64,000 bases of DNA from Lysobacter silvisoli (lineage in GTDB: Bacteria > Pseudomonadota > Gammaproteobacteria > Xanthomonadales > Xanthomonadaceae), in the NCBI RefSeq assembly GCF_003382365.1, contig NZ_QTSU01000004.1:124001-188000 (forward strand), read 5' to 3'. The notes beneath the pieces are model-generated. The model searched no databases and had not been told where the DNA came from. It was given only the letters and a program-made list of their open reading frames with translations. Positions within the stretch are counted from its first letter, which is position 1. Each line of letters begins with the position of its first letter. Positions 1 through 10,210 of this stretch are shown here, piece after piece. A program made the translations under genes and the position numbers.

Positions 1-2
1 CC

Positions 3-1829
3 TTCGGTTTCGAGGCCATCGCCGGCGACGGCAACACCCTGCTGCTGCGCTTCACTCCGGCGCGCGGCTATTACCTGTACCGCGACAAGACCTCGTTCAA
101 GCTCGATGCCGGCGCAGCCAAGGCCGGCATCGCCCTGGGCGCGCCGCGTTGGCCGCGCGGCAGCGCGCACCGCGACGAGCACTTCGGCCAGGTGATCGTG
201 TACTTCGACCAGATCGACGTGCCGCTGCCGCTGCAGCGCAGCCGCGAGGACGCGGCCAAGCTGGTGCTGACCGCGAACTTCATGGGCTGCCAGACCGACG
301 GCATCTGCTACCCGCCGATGACGCGCACGGTGGCGGTGGATCTGCCGCGCGGCAGCTTGAGTGCCGCGACGACGGCCGCAACCACAGCCGACGCGGTGCC
401 GTTGGAAACGAATGCGGCCACGGCGGCCGCCACCGGCGCCGCGCCTGTCGCCAACGCGGCGCCGGACGCGACCCTCGCGCCCGCAAGCGCGACGGCCACC
501 GACGCCGCAAACACCGCCGCGCCCGCCGCCGCAGGCCAAGCCGAAGACAGCCGCCTGGCCGCGGATCTGTCCGGCCCGCACCGCTGGCTGGCGCTGCTGA
601 GCTTCCTCGGCCTGGGCGTGGCGCTGTCGTTCACGCCTTGCGTGCTGCCGATGATCCCGATCCTGTCGGGCCTGATCGCCGGCCACGGCCCCGGCATCGG
701 CGTGCGCCGCGCCTTCACCTTGTCGCTGGTGTACGTGCTGGCCAACGCCGTGGTGTTCGCCATCGCCGGCGTGGTCGCCGCCAGCCTGGGCGCGAACCTG
801 CAGATCCTGTTCCAGACGCCGTGGGTGATCGTCGCCTTCGCCCTGCTGTTCGTGCTGCTGTCGCTGTCCAGCTTCGGCCTGTACGAACTGCAGCTGCCGC
901 ACGCGTTGCGCTCGCGCCTGGGCACGCTCAGCGACCGCCAGCAAGGCGGCTCCTGGGCCGGCGTGGCGGCGATGGGCGCGCTGTCCTCGCTGATCGTCGG
1001 CCCCTGCGTGGCGCCGCCGCTGGCCGCGGCGGTGCTGTACATCGGCCAGACCGGCGACCCCTGGTTCGGCGGCGCGGCGCTGTTCCTGCTCGCGCTGGGC
1101 ATGGGCGTGCCGCTGCTGGCCTTCGGCGTGGCCGCGGGCAAGGGCCTGCCGACCAGCGGGCCGTGGATGGTCGGCGTGCAGCGCGCGTTCGGCTTCGTGT
1201 TCCTGGGCCTGGCGGTGTGGATGCTGGCGCGCATCCTGCCCGGCCCGGCCGCGCTGGCCTTGTGGGGCGCGCTGGCCTTCGCCGCCGCCGCGGCACTGGG
1301 CCTGGCCGCGAGCCGTCCGAGCGGGCGCAGCGGGCTGCGCGTGGCGGGTTGGGCCGCGGCCTTGCTGCTGGGCGTGGTGGGCGTGGCCCAGACCGTGGGC
1401 GCTCTGGCCGGCAGCAGCGATCCGCTGCAGCCGCTGGCCGGCCTGCGCGGCGGCACGCACGCGCAGCGCGAACTGCCGTTCCGCAAGATCAAATCGCTGG
1501 CCGACCTGCAGCGCGAAGTCGCCGCGGCCAAGACCGCCGGCCAGCCGCTGATGCTGGACTTCTATGCCGACTGGTGCGTGGCCTGCAAGGAAATGGAGAA
1601 GTACACCTTCACCCAGCCGCAGGTGCACGAAGCGCTGGACGGTTTCGTCCTGCTCAAGGCCGACGTGACCGCCAACGACGAACTCGATCAGGCGCTGATG
1701 CGCGAGCTGGGCATCGTCGGCCCGCCGGCCACGCTGTACTACCGCGACGGCAGCGAACGCCGCGAGTTGCGCCTGTTCGGCTACGAGCAAGCGCCCAAGT
1801 TCGTCGAACGCGTGCGGCGCGCGCGCTGA
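3..1829 (+). CDS. dsbD: Thiol:disulfide interchange protein DsbD (5' end outside window)
   Basis: Partial: the frame is open from the first bases, so the signal peptide and start are upstream. DsbD carries electrons from cytoplasmic thioredoxin across the inner membrane to periplasmic DsbC/DsbG and cytochrome c maturation factors. Three parts are visible: the end of the periplasmic alpha domain (FGCQTDGICYPP-like cysteine pair, here MGCQTDGICYPP), an Ala-rich linker, then the membrane domain with the paired-cysteine motifs FTPCVLPM and GPCVAPPL. The C-terminal thioredoxin-like gamma domain has WCVAC (cysteine codons at 1575 and 1584). The stop overlaps the start of the next thioredoxin-fold gene by one base, so the two are translationally coupled. 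Confidence 0.95.
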   Translation, partial: FGFEAIAGDGNTLLLRFTPARGYYLYRDKTSFKLDAGAAKAGIALGAPRWPRGSAHRDEHFGQVIVYFDQIDVPLPLQRSREDAAKLVLTANFMGCQTDGICYPPMTRTVAVDLPRGSLSAATTAATTADAVPLETNAATAAATGAAPVANAAPDATLAPASATATDAANTAAPAAAGQAEDSRLAADLSGPHRWLALLSFLGLGVALSFTPCVLPMIPILSGLIAGHGPGIGVRRAFTLSLVYVLANAVVFAIAGVVAASLGANLQILFQTPWVIVAFALLFVLLSLSSFGLYELQLPHALRSRLGTLSDRQQGGSWAGVAAMGALSSLIVGPCVAPPLAAAVLYIGQTGDPWFGGAALFLLALGMGVPLLAFGVAAGKGLPTSGPWMVGVQRAFGFVFLGLAVWMLARILPGPAALALWGALAFAAAAALGLAASRPSGRSGLRVAGWAAALLLGVVGVAQTVGALAGSSDPLQPLAGLRGGTHAQRELPFRKIKSLADLQREVAAAKTAGQPLMLDFYADWCVACKEMEKYTFTQPQVHEALDGFVLLKADVTANDELDQALMRELGIVGPPATLYYRDGSERRELRLFGYEQAPKFVERVRRAR

Positions 1830-2431
1830 TGGGCTCGACCGGCAAGGTCCTGCTGGTGGCCGGCCTGGCCGGCGTGCTCGGCGCGACGCTGGGCCTGTGG
1901 CTCAACGGCCCCGGCCCGCTGCTGCGCACCGAACTGGGCCAGCGCGTGCTGCAGGGCGCGATGGACTCCACCGCGCCGTCGCCGCCCGAGGATCTGGCCG
2001 TGGCCAAGCGCGGCGCGCCGGTGCCGGTGCTGGAACTGCCGTCGCTGGACGGCGCGCCGGTGCGGCTGCCGTCCGCCTACCCGGGCCGGCCGGTGCTGAT
2101 CAATCTGTGGGCCAGCTGGTGCGGCCCCTGCATCCAGGAAATGCCGGAACTGGACCGCTACGCCAGCGCCCAGGGCGGCAACGGCGTGCAAGTGGTCGGC
2201 ATCGCCCTGGACGACGCCGACGCCGTGCGCGCCTTCCTGCGACGCGTGCCGGTGCGCTACCCGATCCTGCTCGACCAGGCCGGCCCGCGCGACGCGGGCG
2301 TGCAGATGGGCAATCTCAAGGGCGTGCTGCCCTACACCGTGCTGGTGTCGCCGCAGGGACGGCTGCTGAAGCAGAAGATCGGCCCGTTCGAGCACGGCGA
2401 GATCGAAGCCTGGGTGCGCTCGGCGCAGTAG
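1829..2431 (+). CDS. TlpA/ResA-like membrane-anchored thioredoxin
   Basis: 200 aa. An N-terminal hydrophobic segment (about residues 6-25) looks like an uncleaved anchor, so the thioredoxin domain should face the periplasm. The redox motif WCGPC has Cys98 and Cys101, and the usual cis-proline region follows (VLPYTVLV). TlpA/ResA proteins reduce specific periplasmic disulfides, often in cytochrome maturation, and receive electrons from DsbD/CcdA. The one-base TGATG overlap with dsbD supports that partnership. The exact substrate cannot be read from sequence. Confidence 0.88.
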   Translation: MGSTGKVLLVAGLAGVLGATLGLWLNGPGPLLRTELGQRVLQGAMDSTAPSPPEDLAVAKRGAPVPVLELPSLDGAPVRLPSAYPGRPVLINLWASWCGPCIQEMPELDRYASAQGGNGVQVVGIALDDADAVRAFLRRVPVRYPILLDQAGPRDAGVQMGNLKGVLPYTVLVSPQGRLLKQKIGPFEHGEIEAWVRSAQ

Positions 2432-2709
2432 GCAGTTCCGCCCCGCTGCCGGCTGTCGGCCGGCGGATTTGACATGCCCCGGCAGGGCGGCCACTGTGCC
2501 TGAACCGGCATCGTGACGCCTGCGCGCCGCATCGTCGGCGATCGTTCCGGCAAATCGCGCCCGCTGCGCCGCCAGGCCCGATATTTTAGAGCCGCCACTC
2601 AAACAACCGCTTAAATTGTAACAACTTCGCCGATTTGGCGGCGAACTCCTGGACACCGGGACGGCCTTCACGCACACTGCCGCCCTCTGAAGGCCTCCGT
2701 CCGGTCCCG
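2432..2709 (+). promoter_or_regulatory. Probable promoter region of aroQ-accB-accC
   Basis: 278 nt without a convincing gene. The stretch around 2580-2630 is clearly more AT-rich than its surroundings and contains TAAATT- and TATTTT-like hexamers, so the aroQ-accBC promoter probably lies there. No single -35/-10 pair stands out. Confidence 0.4.
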
Positions 2710-3156
2710 ATGGCGAAGCTCCTGGTCCTGCACGGCCCCAACCTCAACCTGCTCGGCACCCGCGAGCCGGAGGTCTACGGCCGCACCACCCTGGCCCAGA
2801 TCGATGACGACCTGCGCGGCCGCGCGCAGGCCGCCGGCCACGGCTACGACAGCCTGCAGTCCAACGCCGAGCACGTGCTGGTGGACCGGGTCCAGGCCGC
2901 GCGCGAGGACGGCACCGACCTGATCCTGATCAACCCGGCCGCCTTCACCCACACCTCCGTGGCACTGCGCGACGCGCTGGCGGCGGTGGCGATCCCCTTC
3001 ATCGAGATCCACCTGTCCAACCCGCACCGCCGCGAAGAATTCCGCCGCACCAGCTATTTCAGCGACCTGGCGCTGGGCGTGGTCTGCGGCTTCGGCGCGG
3101 ACAGCTACCGCTACGCGCTGGATGCGGCGCTGCAGCGGCTCTCGCACTCCTCCTGA
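2710..3156 (+). CDS. aroQ: Type II 3-dehydroquinate dehydratase
   Basis: 148 aa, normal for the small dodecameric type II enzyme, which converts 3-dehydroquinate to 3-dehydroshikimate in the shikimate pathway. Diagnostic motifs: [20 protein letters not shown] at the N-terminus with the catalytic Tyr in [17 protein letters not shown], and the catalytic His in [16 protein letters not shown]. The ATG at 2710 was chosen because conserved family sequence begins immediately after it; the upstream extension in the same frame looks non-coding. It is followed by accB after 44 nt, the common aroQ-accB-accC arrangement. Confidence 0.97.
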   Translation: MAKLLVLHGPNLNLLGTREPEVYGRTTLAQIDDDLRGRAQAAGHGYDSLQSNAEHVLVDRVQAAREDGTDLILINPAAFTHTSVALRDALAAVAIPFIEIHLSNPHRREEFRRTSYFSDLALGVVCGFGADSYRYALDAALQRLSHSS

Positions 3157-3200
3157 ACCCAACGCCCCGCCGCAACGGGGCATTACCTGAGGCCCGCTCC

Positions 3201-3677
3201 ATGGACCTGCGCAAAATCAAGAAGCTGATCGACCTGCTCGAGGAATCCAACCTCGCCGAGATCGAGATCAAGGAAGGCGAAGAGTCGGTACGCCTGGCGC
3301 GTGCGCCCAAGGGCGGCTACGCCGTGGCCGCGCCGATGCCGGCCATGGTCGCCGAAGCGCGCCCGGCCCAGCCCATGCCCATGCACTCGCCCACCGAGGC
3401 GGCCACCGGCGGCAGCGCCAAGCCCGCCAACGACCTGCCCGACGGCCACGTGGTGCGCGCGCCCATGGTCGGCACCTTCTACGCCTCGCCGGCGCCGGAC
3501 AAGCCGGCCTTCGTCAGCGTGGGCCAGGCGGTCAAGGCCGGCGACACCCTGGGCATCATCGAGGCGATGAAGATGTTCAACCCGATCGAGGCCGACGTGT
3601 CCGGCACCGTGCTCAAGGTGCTGGCCGAGAGCGGCCAGCCGATCGAGTTCGATCAGCCCTTGTTCGTGATCGGCTGA
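3201..3677 (+). CDS. accB: Biotin carboxyl carrier protein of acetyl-CoA carboxylase
   Basis: 158 aa. Carries the biotin that AccC carboxylates and AccA/AccD use to make malonyl-CoA, the first committed step of fatty acid synthesis. The C-terminal biotinyl domain contains EAMKM with the biotin acceptor Lys124, and the acidic flexible linker precedes it (about residues 35-85, Ala/Pro/Met-rich). The N-terminus [18 protein letters not shown] is typical. accC follows after 10 nt, so the two are expressed together. Confidence 0.97.
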   Translation: MDLRKIKKLIDLLEESNLAEIEIKEGEESVRLARAPKGGYAVAAPMPAMVAEARPAQPMPMHSPTEAATGGSAKPANDLPDGHVVRAPMVGTFYASPAPDKPAFVSVGQAVKAGDTLGIIEAMKMFNPIEADVSGTVLKVLAESGQPIEFDQPLFVIG

Positions 3678-3687
3678 GGCGACCTCC

Positions 3688-5055
<1,368 letters not shown>

Positions 5056-5076
5056 GCTTCTGCGGATTCCGCCGAG

Positions 5077-5108
5077 ACGGCGCCGGGTCACCGGCGCCGT
5101 TTTCGTTT
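5077..5108 (+). terminator. Rho-independent terminator after accC
   Basis: A perfect 10-bp stem (ACGGCGCCGG / CCGGCGCCGT) with a GTCA tetraloop is followed by TTTCGTTT, 21 nt after the accC stop. Confidence 0.88.
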
Positions 5109-5131
5109 GCGGCCCACGGCCCTGCTTCTAA

Positions 5132-5246
5132 CCCGTCATTCCGGCGAAAGCCGGAACCCATGTTGCTGTTGTAGTTCGTGCAGCGCCGCCGCGACATTGA
5201 TCGCGCGAAGATCAAAATGGGTTCCGGCTTTCGCCGGAATGACGGG
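5132..5246. repeat. Paired REP-like inverted repeat (30-bp arms)
   Basis: The arms at 5132-5161 and 5217-5246 are perfect reverse complements over 30 bp around a 55-nt spacer. Each arm itself contains a smaller hairpin (TTCCGGC..GCCGGAA). The same family recurs as a pair at 7968-8075 and as a diverged single copy near 17513, always between genes. This is the layout of REP/BIME intergenic elements. Confidence 0.85.
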
Positions 5247-5351
5247 GCAGATTTACCGCCGGATGTACGGAAGGCGGGCGCCTATCCGTCGCTAGCCAAA
5301 GCACCGCCGCGCCGGCCTTGCGCCGGCGCGAAACCGCCGACTGCGCTGCGC

Positions 5352-5816
5352 TCAGTTCAGATTGAGCTGGCGCGTGTCGCGCACGTCGCCGACCGAGGTG
5401 CCGACCGTGCCGCCGCCCAGCGGCAGGTTGCCGCCCGGCAGACTGGTGCTCGGCGCTTCCTGGCCGGCCTGCGCCTGGGTGCCGGGAATCGGCTGCACGC
5501 CGCTGCCCGAAGCCGGGCTCACGATCATCACGTACTCGCTGGAGCCGTCGGGCCAGACCACCTTGAAGGTGCTGCCCGGCGGCAACGACGAGAACGGCGT
5601 GCCGCTCTGCGCGCGGTACATCGCCGCGATCTGCGCCGAACTGGTGCGCCGCATCTCCTCCGGCGAGTGCACCGTGGTCACCGCGACTTGCGACAGCTCG
5701 CTGTAATCGTCGGCGAGCACGTCGATCACGACCCCGGCCGCGCCCACCGAATAGGCGACGAACAGCAGCACCCAAAAATAGAACTTGGCCTTGTGCACGA
5801 AGCGTTTGTTTTTCAT
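5352..5816 (-). CDS. Unknown single-pass membrane protein
   Basis: 154 aa, not recognised. A basic N-terminus (MKNKRFVHKAK) precedes one hydrophobic helix (about residues 12-34), and the rest is predicted outside the cytoplasm. The middle has a short soluble region ending in a SSEYVMIVSP stretch. The last 50 residues are Gly/Pro/Gln-rich and probably disordered. It overlaps the upstream gene's stop by ATGA and so is co-translated with it. The pair probably acts together at the envelope. Confidence 0.75.
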   Translation of the reverse strand: MKNKRFVHKAKFYFWVLLFVAYSVGAAGVVIDVLADDYSELSQVAVTTVHSPEEMRRTSSAQIAAMYRAQSGTPFSSLPPGSTFKVVWPDGSSEYVMIVSPASGSGVQPIPGTQAQAGQEAPSTSLPGGNLPLGGGTVGTSVGDVRDTRQLNLN

Positions 5817-6823
5817 CTCTTGGTCCTCTCTCCGCCCACCAGGCTGTCGACCAGGCCGTTCAACACCGTCGCCCCCTGCCGCGGCACCGCCGCGTCGAAG
5901 ACGAAACCGTCGAAGTCCTGATCGGGGTCCTGCGAGCAGATGCCACCGTTGGCGCAGTAATTCGTCATCAGCACGCTATTGGGGCCGCACGGCAGCCCCA
6001 GTCTGCAAGCGGCCAGTTGCCAGGCCAGTTCCGAGAACTGGCTGCCGGACACCGGGCCGTAGAAATCGCGCCTGCCGCTGCTGGTGATGCCCATGCGCGG
6101 CGACAGCGCGAAGTAGGCATCGGGGTCCAGCGAATTGCGCACGCGCTCGATCAGGTCGCGTATGTAGCCATCGTCGCCCTGCAGCGGATGGTCCATGGTC
6201 AGCAGCGAGGCCTCGGCGGCCAGGTTGCCGGCCTTGGCCGCGCGCAGCCGATTGCCCAGGATGGACGCATACGACAGGTCGTCGTTCGGGCTGAAACGCG
6301 CGCAGCGCGCGCTGACCCGGTTGCGCGCCGCGCTCATCGCCGCCGAGGTGCGCAAGCCCATGCCGGCGATGGCCTGGGTGTCGCGGCCGTAGTTGGCCGG
6401 CGAGCTGGCGTAGCTGGAGCAGTAGTCCTGCACCTGGCTGTACATCCAGGTGGCGTCGGCGTCGCCGGCGCGCATCGCCGGCAGCAGGTCCTGGGCGTAG
6501 CGGTACAGGTCGTCGCTGCGCTCGAAACGGTCGCGCAGCTGCTGCGCCGGCGTCGGCGCGCGCTGCGGTTGCGCTCGCGCGTGGCTGCGCGCGACCGCGG
6601 TGTCCACTGCGCCGCCCGCCGTTGCGGGCCGCGCGGCTTCGCGTCCGGCCACCACCGGCGCATCCGCCAGCGGCACGATGTCCTGGCCGCGGCGCGCGTA
6701 CAGCACGCCGCCGCCGAGCATGGCCAGCGCCGCCATCCACAGCAAAGGCCGGCCCGGCGCGCGGAAACCGGCGCGCGCCGCCTGCAACGGCTTGGCTAGC
6801 GGGGATGTCAGCGAATCGGGCAT
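5813..6823 (-). CDS. Unknown membrane-anchored, cysteine-containing protein
   Basis: 336 aa, not recognised. One hydrophobic helix (about residues 28-44) follows a basic N-terminus, then an Ala/Arg-rich linker, then an alpha-rich domain. The C-terminal part has six cysteines, including LGLPCGPNS and NYCANGGICSQD, suggesting disulfides in the periplasm. Coupled by an ATGA overlap to the next gene. It stands opposite to its accC and prmA neighbours, so it is an insertion in an otherwise conserved plus-strand gene order. Confidence 0.75.
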   Translation of the reverse strand: MPDSLTSPLAKPLQAARAGFRAPGRPLLWMAALAMLGGGVLYARRGQDIVPLADAPVVAGREAARPATAGGAVDTAVARSHARAQPQRAPTPAQQLRDRFERSDDLYRYAQDLLPAMRAGDADATWMYSQVQDYCSSYASSPANYGRDTQAIAGMGLRTSAAMSAARNRVSARCARFSPNDDLSYASILGNRLRAAKAGNLAAEASLLTMDHPLQGDDGYIRDLIERVRNSLDPDAYFALSPRMGITSSGRRDFYGPVSGSQFSELAWQLAACRLGLPCGPNSVLMTNYCANGGICSQDPDQDFDGFVFDAAVPRQGATVLNGLVDSLVGGERTKR

Positions 6824-7033
6824 GCGCTCCTGGGTCCTGGCGCCACCATGGCAGCCTGACTAGGCGGACGCTGCCGGCCGGCGCGGCGAGCCGCGCGGAC
6901 GGATTCCGCCTGGACGGCACGAATAGTAATGCAAGCCGCCGGCCGCCGCCGGAACGGCGGACCAACGGCCGGTGCGGGGCGGCGCGCGGTGGGGATGGGA
7001 TAATGCCGGCCTGCCCCCGCCACCGATGCACGA

Positions 7034-7951
7034 ATGCCCTTCCTGGAACTGACCCTGCCCTGCCGCGAATCCGAACAGCCGCGCTTCGAGGCCGCCCTGG
7101 ACGACGTGGGCGCTCTGGCCGTGACCCTGATCGACGCCGACGCGGACACCGACAACGAGCACGCCATCCTCGAGCCCGGCGTCGGCGAAACCCCGCTGTG
7201 GCAGGAGATCGTGCTCAGCGCCCTGTTCCCCGAGGACACCGACGCGCTGGTGCTGCTGGCCGCGCTGGAATCCTTCGACCCCGGCCTGGACTGGACCCAG
7301 GCGCGCTTCCGCAAGGTCGAGGACCAGGACTGGGAACGTGCCTGGATGGACCAGTACGAGCCGCTGCGCTTCGGCGCGCGCACCTGGATCGTGCCCTGGA
7401 ACCAGGAACTGCCCGACGAGGCCGGCGCCCACGCCGCCGTGGTGCGCCTGGACCCGGGCCTGGCCTTCGGCTCCGGCACCCACCCCACCACCGCGCTGTG
7501 CCTGCAGTGGCTGGACGGCCTGGCCGCGGCCGGCGAACTGCAGGGCCGGCGCGTGCTCGATTTCGGCTGCGGCTCCGGCATCCTGGCCCTGGCCGCGCTC
7601 AAGCTCGGCGCGGCCGACGCGGTAGGCGTGGACAACGACCCCCAGGCGGTGATCGCCACCGCCGACAACGCCCAGCGCAACGGCGAATCCGAACGCATGG
7701 CCGTGTACCTGCCGCAGGACGAACCGGCGGCCACGTACCCGGTGGTGGTCGCCAACATCCTGGCCTCGGCGCTGATCGCGCTGGCCGATGCGCTGGCCGC
7801 GCGCGTGGCCCCGGGCGGCCGCATCGCCCTGTCCGGCATCCTGGCCGGGCAGGAGGACGAGGTGCTCGCGCGCTACGCCCAGGACTTCGACGAGCTGCGC
7901 GCCGACCGCCTGGACGACTGGATGCGGGTAACGGGTACGCGGCGCGGCTGA
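7034..7951 (+). CDS. prmA: Ribosomal protein L11 methyltransferase
   Basis: 305 aa. Trimethylates lysines and the N-terminus of ribosomal protein L11 using S-adenosylmethionine. The N-terminal substrate-recognition domain (to about residue 120) is followed by [17 protein letters not shown], the SAM motif [26 protein letters not shown], and the [15 protein letters not shown] motif typical of PrmA. The ATG at 7034 begins the family-like MPFLELTL sequence. In this group prmA typically precedes a DUF3426 gene and fis, as seen here. Confidence 0.96.
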   Translation: MPFLELTLPCRESEQPRFEAALDDVGALAVTLIDADADTDNEHAILEPGVGETPLWQEIVLSALFPEDTDALVLLAALESFDPGLDWTQARFRKVEDQDWERAWMDQYEPLRFGARTWIVPWNQELPDEAGAHAAVVRLDPGLAFGSGTHPTTALCLQWLDGLAAAGELQGRRVLDFGCGSGILALAALKLGAADAVGVDNDPQAVIATADNAQRNGESERMAVYLPQDEPAATYPVVVANILASALIALADALAARVAPGGRIALSGILAGQEDEVLARYAQDFDELRADRLDDWMRVTGTRRG

Positions 7952-7967
7952 GGCGGAAAGCCTAAAG

Positions 7968-8075
7968 TCAAAATGGGTTCCGGCTTGCGCCGGAATGGCG
8001 GGCAAGCGCATGGCGCCGAGCGAAAAGCAGTCCTCTCCAGACCGTCATTCCGGCGCAAGCCGGAACCCATTTTGA
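7968..8075. repeat. Paired REP-like inverted repeat (34-bp arms)
   Basis: The arms at 7968-8001 and 8042-8075 are reverse complements with one mismatch over 34 bp, separated by 40 nt. Same family as 5132-5246 (core TTCCGGC-TTGC-GCCGGAA). It lies directly after prmA and could form a hairpin in the transcript. Confidence 0.85.
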
Positions 8076-8177
8076 TCTCGCTCCCCGGCTGCATCCGCAT
8101 CCCCGAAGACACGACACCGGTAGCGCAACGCGTACCGCCCGGATGCGGACGGCGTGGCCGCATGCTTGAATAGGCCG

Positions 8178-9065
8178 ATGTTCGTCGCCTGCCCTCATTG
8201 CGGATTCCTGGTCGCGCTGGTCCTGCCGTCCTCCGGCAGCGGCGCGCGCGAAACGCCGTCGCACTGCCCGCGCTGCGAGCGTCCGCTGCAGGCCGATGCC
8301 GCGGACGCCGCTGCCGTCGACAGCGCAGCGCCCACCGAAGCCGAGGCCGTGCCCGACGAAGCGCCGGCGCCCGAGCCCACCGGCGACGCGGTCGCCGCAA
8401 CCGACAGCCACGAATCCGAACCCGTCGCAGACACCGGCACCGTCACCGCCGATGCGCCGGTCGAAGCCACCCTCGACGCCGCCGTCGCCGCTTCGGCCCT
8501 GCCCGATACGCGCACGCGCCCGGCCCGCGCCGCGCGCGCCCGGGTCAAGCGCGACGCACCCAGCTTCGCCCGCACGATCACCACCGACGCCGCACCGCGC
8601 CGCCACGATGGGCGCGCGCTGGCCGCCGTCGTCGCCCTGGTCCTGGCGCTGGCCTTGCAACTGGTCTTGGCGCAACGCCAGGAGCTCGCCGCCGACGCGC
8701 GCTGGCGCCCCCTGGTCGGCGCGGTCTGCGCGGTCCTGCAATGCAGCCTGCCGCCCTGGCACGAACCCACCGCCTACACCATGCTCGGCCGCAACGTGCG
8801 CCCCAGCCCCGGCGCGCCCGGCGTGCTGCGGGTGGACGCGAGCTTCCGCAACGACGCGCGTTGGCCGCAGCGCTGGCCGACCCTGCTGCTGACCCTGTCC
8901 GATGTCGATGGCAGGGAAGTGGGACAGCGCGCGTTCGCTCCCGCGGACTACCGGCGCGGCCACAGGACAGCCGACGAACTGGCGCCGGGCCAAAGCGCGA
9001 CAGTCCAACTGGACGTGGTCGAACCGGCGCCCCGCATCGTCGCATTCACCTTCGATTTCCGATGA
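8178..9065 (+). CDS. DUF3426 / MJ0042-type zinc-ribbon membrane protein
   Basis: 295 aa. The N-terminal zinc ribbon has two knuckles, CPHC (with CGF following) and CPRC. An acidic Ala/Glu/Thr-rich disordered stretch follows (about residues 40-140), then a single transmembrane helix (about 155-173), then a C-terminal beta-type DUF3426 domain (conserved GVLRVDASFRNDARWPQRWP region). The function of the family is unknown. The start at 8178 is set by the zinc-ribbon sequence beginning there. It sits between prmA and fis, the position occupied by dusB in enterobacteria. Confidence 0.85.
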   Translation: MFVACPHCGFLVALVLPSSGSGARETPSHCPRCERPLQADAADAAAVDSAAPTEAEAVPDEAPAPEPTGDAVAATDSHESEPVADTGTVTADAPVEATLDAAVAASALPDTRTRPARAARARVKRDAPSFARTITTDAAPRRHDGRALAAVVALVLALALQLVLAQRQELAADARWRPLVGAVCAVLQCSLPPWHEPTAYTMLGRNVRPSPGAPGVLRVDASFRNDARWPQRWPTLLLTLSDVDGREVGQRAFAPADYRRGHRTADELAPGQSATVQLDVVEPAPRIVAFTFDFR

Positions 9066-9187
9066 AAACTGCGACGGTCGCGTTGTCCGCCGCGACCCGT
9101 GCGCGCTAGACTCCCCCTCCCGCCCGTCCGCCCGCGCCCTGCGCCAGGCACCTGCCCGGCGGGACGACACTGCCTCAGGGGACGCAC

Positions 9188-9460
9188 TTGAACTCCGCAT
9201 CCGATCGCAACGAAGCCACCCGCAGCGGCGCCCGCGTGCCGTTGCGCGATCACGTGGCGAGCTCGATCCGGCGTTACCTGGGCGACCTCAACGGCAGCGG
9301 CACCGAGAACCTCTACGAGATCGCGCTGCGCGAGCTGGAGATCCCGCTGTTCGCCGAAGTGCTGGAACATTGCGACGGCAACCAGAGCCGCGCGGCGGCG
9401 ATGCTCGGCATCCATCGCGCCACCCTGCGCAAGAAGCTGCGCGAATACGGCCTCGAGTAA
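9188..9460 (+). CDS. fis: DNA-binding protein Fis
   Basis: 90 aa nucleoid-associated protein, slightly shorter than the 98-aa E. coli form. The C-terminal helix-turn-helix [20 protein letters not shown] is intact. The start is TTG at 9188: an AGGGG Shine-Dalgarno lies about 7 nt upstream and no ATG or GTG is better placed. Fis bends DNA and tunes rRNA, recombination and growth-phase genes. A TTG start may keep expression in check. Confidence 0.93.
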   Translation: MNSASDRNEATRSGARVPLRDHVASSIRRYLGDLNGSGTENLYEIALRELEIPLFAEVLEHCDGNQSRAAAMLGIHRATLRKKLREYGLE

Positions 9461-9476
9461 TCCTCCCCGCTTTGGG

Positions 9477-9640
9477 GTAGGAGCGGCGTAAGCCGCGGCC
9501 GCGACCTTTCATCTGCGACGAATGCCGCGCTTGCCCCTGTAGGCGCTGCGCAAGCTGCGACCGCGAATCCGCAACTACGACGAACGCTGCGGTCTCTGCG
9601 GAATGTGCTTTCTGTAGGAGCGGCGTGAGCCGCGATCCGC
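9477..9640. repeat. Three GTAGGAGCGGCG-type short repeats
   Basis: Copies at about 9477-9506, 9539-9570 and 9613-9640 share the form GTAGGAGCGGCG-tAAGCCGCGaCCGCGA. The central GCGGCG..CGCCGC part folds as a small hairpin. Other copies: about 13712-13740, 22598-22627, 27504-27536, 27568-27600, 54697-54724, 54743-54772 and 63941-63970. All are intergenic. Confidence 0.8.
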
Positions 9641-9649
9641 TCCGAACTC

Positions 9650-10035
9650 GCGCAGGTGTTTGGGTGTGCTGGTTTAAGCAACAGCAACAGCTTCCGTCCG
9701 CAAGCGGCCGGGTCACTTTCTTTTGATAAGCGTCAAAAGAAAGTAACCAAAGAAAAGCGCTTCGCCAGAGCTCCCGTGCGAGATCGGAGTTTGCGCCGGG
9801 ATTTTTCGATGGCACATCCTGTGCCAGCGAAAAACGGCGCACGTCCTGTGCGCCGCCCTCCGGGTCTTCTGTTGGGACGGCGACTTCGGTGCCCGAGCGA
9901 GGGTCGAGAGCATTCGCTTCGCTCACCCCCTCACCCTAACCCTCTCCCGCAAGCGGGAGAGGGGATGCATCCGACGCCTCTTGCTGCTTTAGCCCCTCTC
10001 CCGCATGCGGGAGAGGGGTTGGGGTGAGGGCACGC
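9650..10035 (+). repeat. Composite multi-hairpin intergenic element, copy A
   Basis: About 390 bp, matched almost base for base by an inverted copy at 27045-27430. Successive hairpins are: 9715-9744 (perfect 12-bp stem ACTTTCTTTTGA, 6-nt loop); 9802-9834 (15-bp arms with one mismatch, TTTTTCG..TGGCACA); 9835-9855 (8-bp CGGCGCAC stem); 9940-9963 (CCCTCTCCCGC stem); and 9993-10018 (perfect 26-nt palindrome). Short open frames cross it but change frame between copies, so I read it as non-coding. Confidence 0.85.
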
Positions 10036-10173
10036 GGAGCCGCCATTCGCGACGAAAGTTCGCCCCTAGCGCCCACACCAACCTGCGCATAAAACGCCCG
10101 CGTACGGTCCACCACAGCGCCCAAAACCCGCCAAACCCGCAAAAAACCAAGGCTCCCACCACCCCCGCCCCGC

Positions 10174-10179
10174 TATAAT
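10174..10179 (+). promoter_or_regulatory. -10 element of the purH promoter
   Basis: A perfect TATAAT lies 32 nt before the purH ATG in a C-rich context. No good -35 is visible about 17 nt upstream. Confidence 0.6.
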
Positions 10180-10210
10180 TCCCCCGCCCTTCCGCTGCCC
10201 CAAACCCCGC

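Noticed and set aside
9656-10027. Open frames inside the composite repeat (for example FDKRQKKVTKEKR)
   Set aside because: Different frames in the two copies and the sequence is dominated by hairpins; such frames are commonly misannotated.
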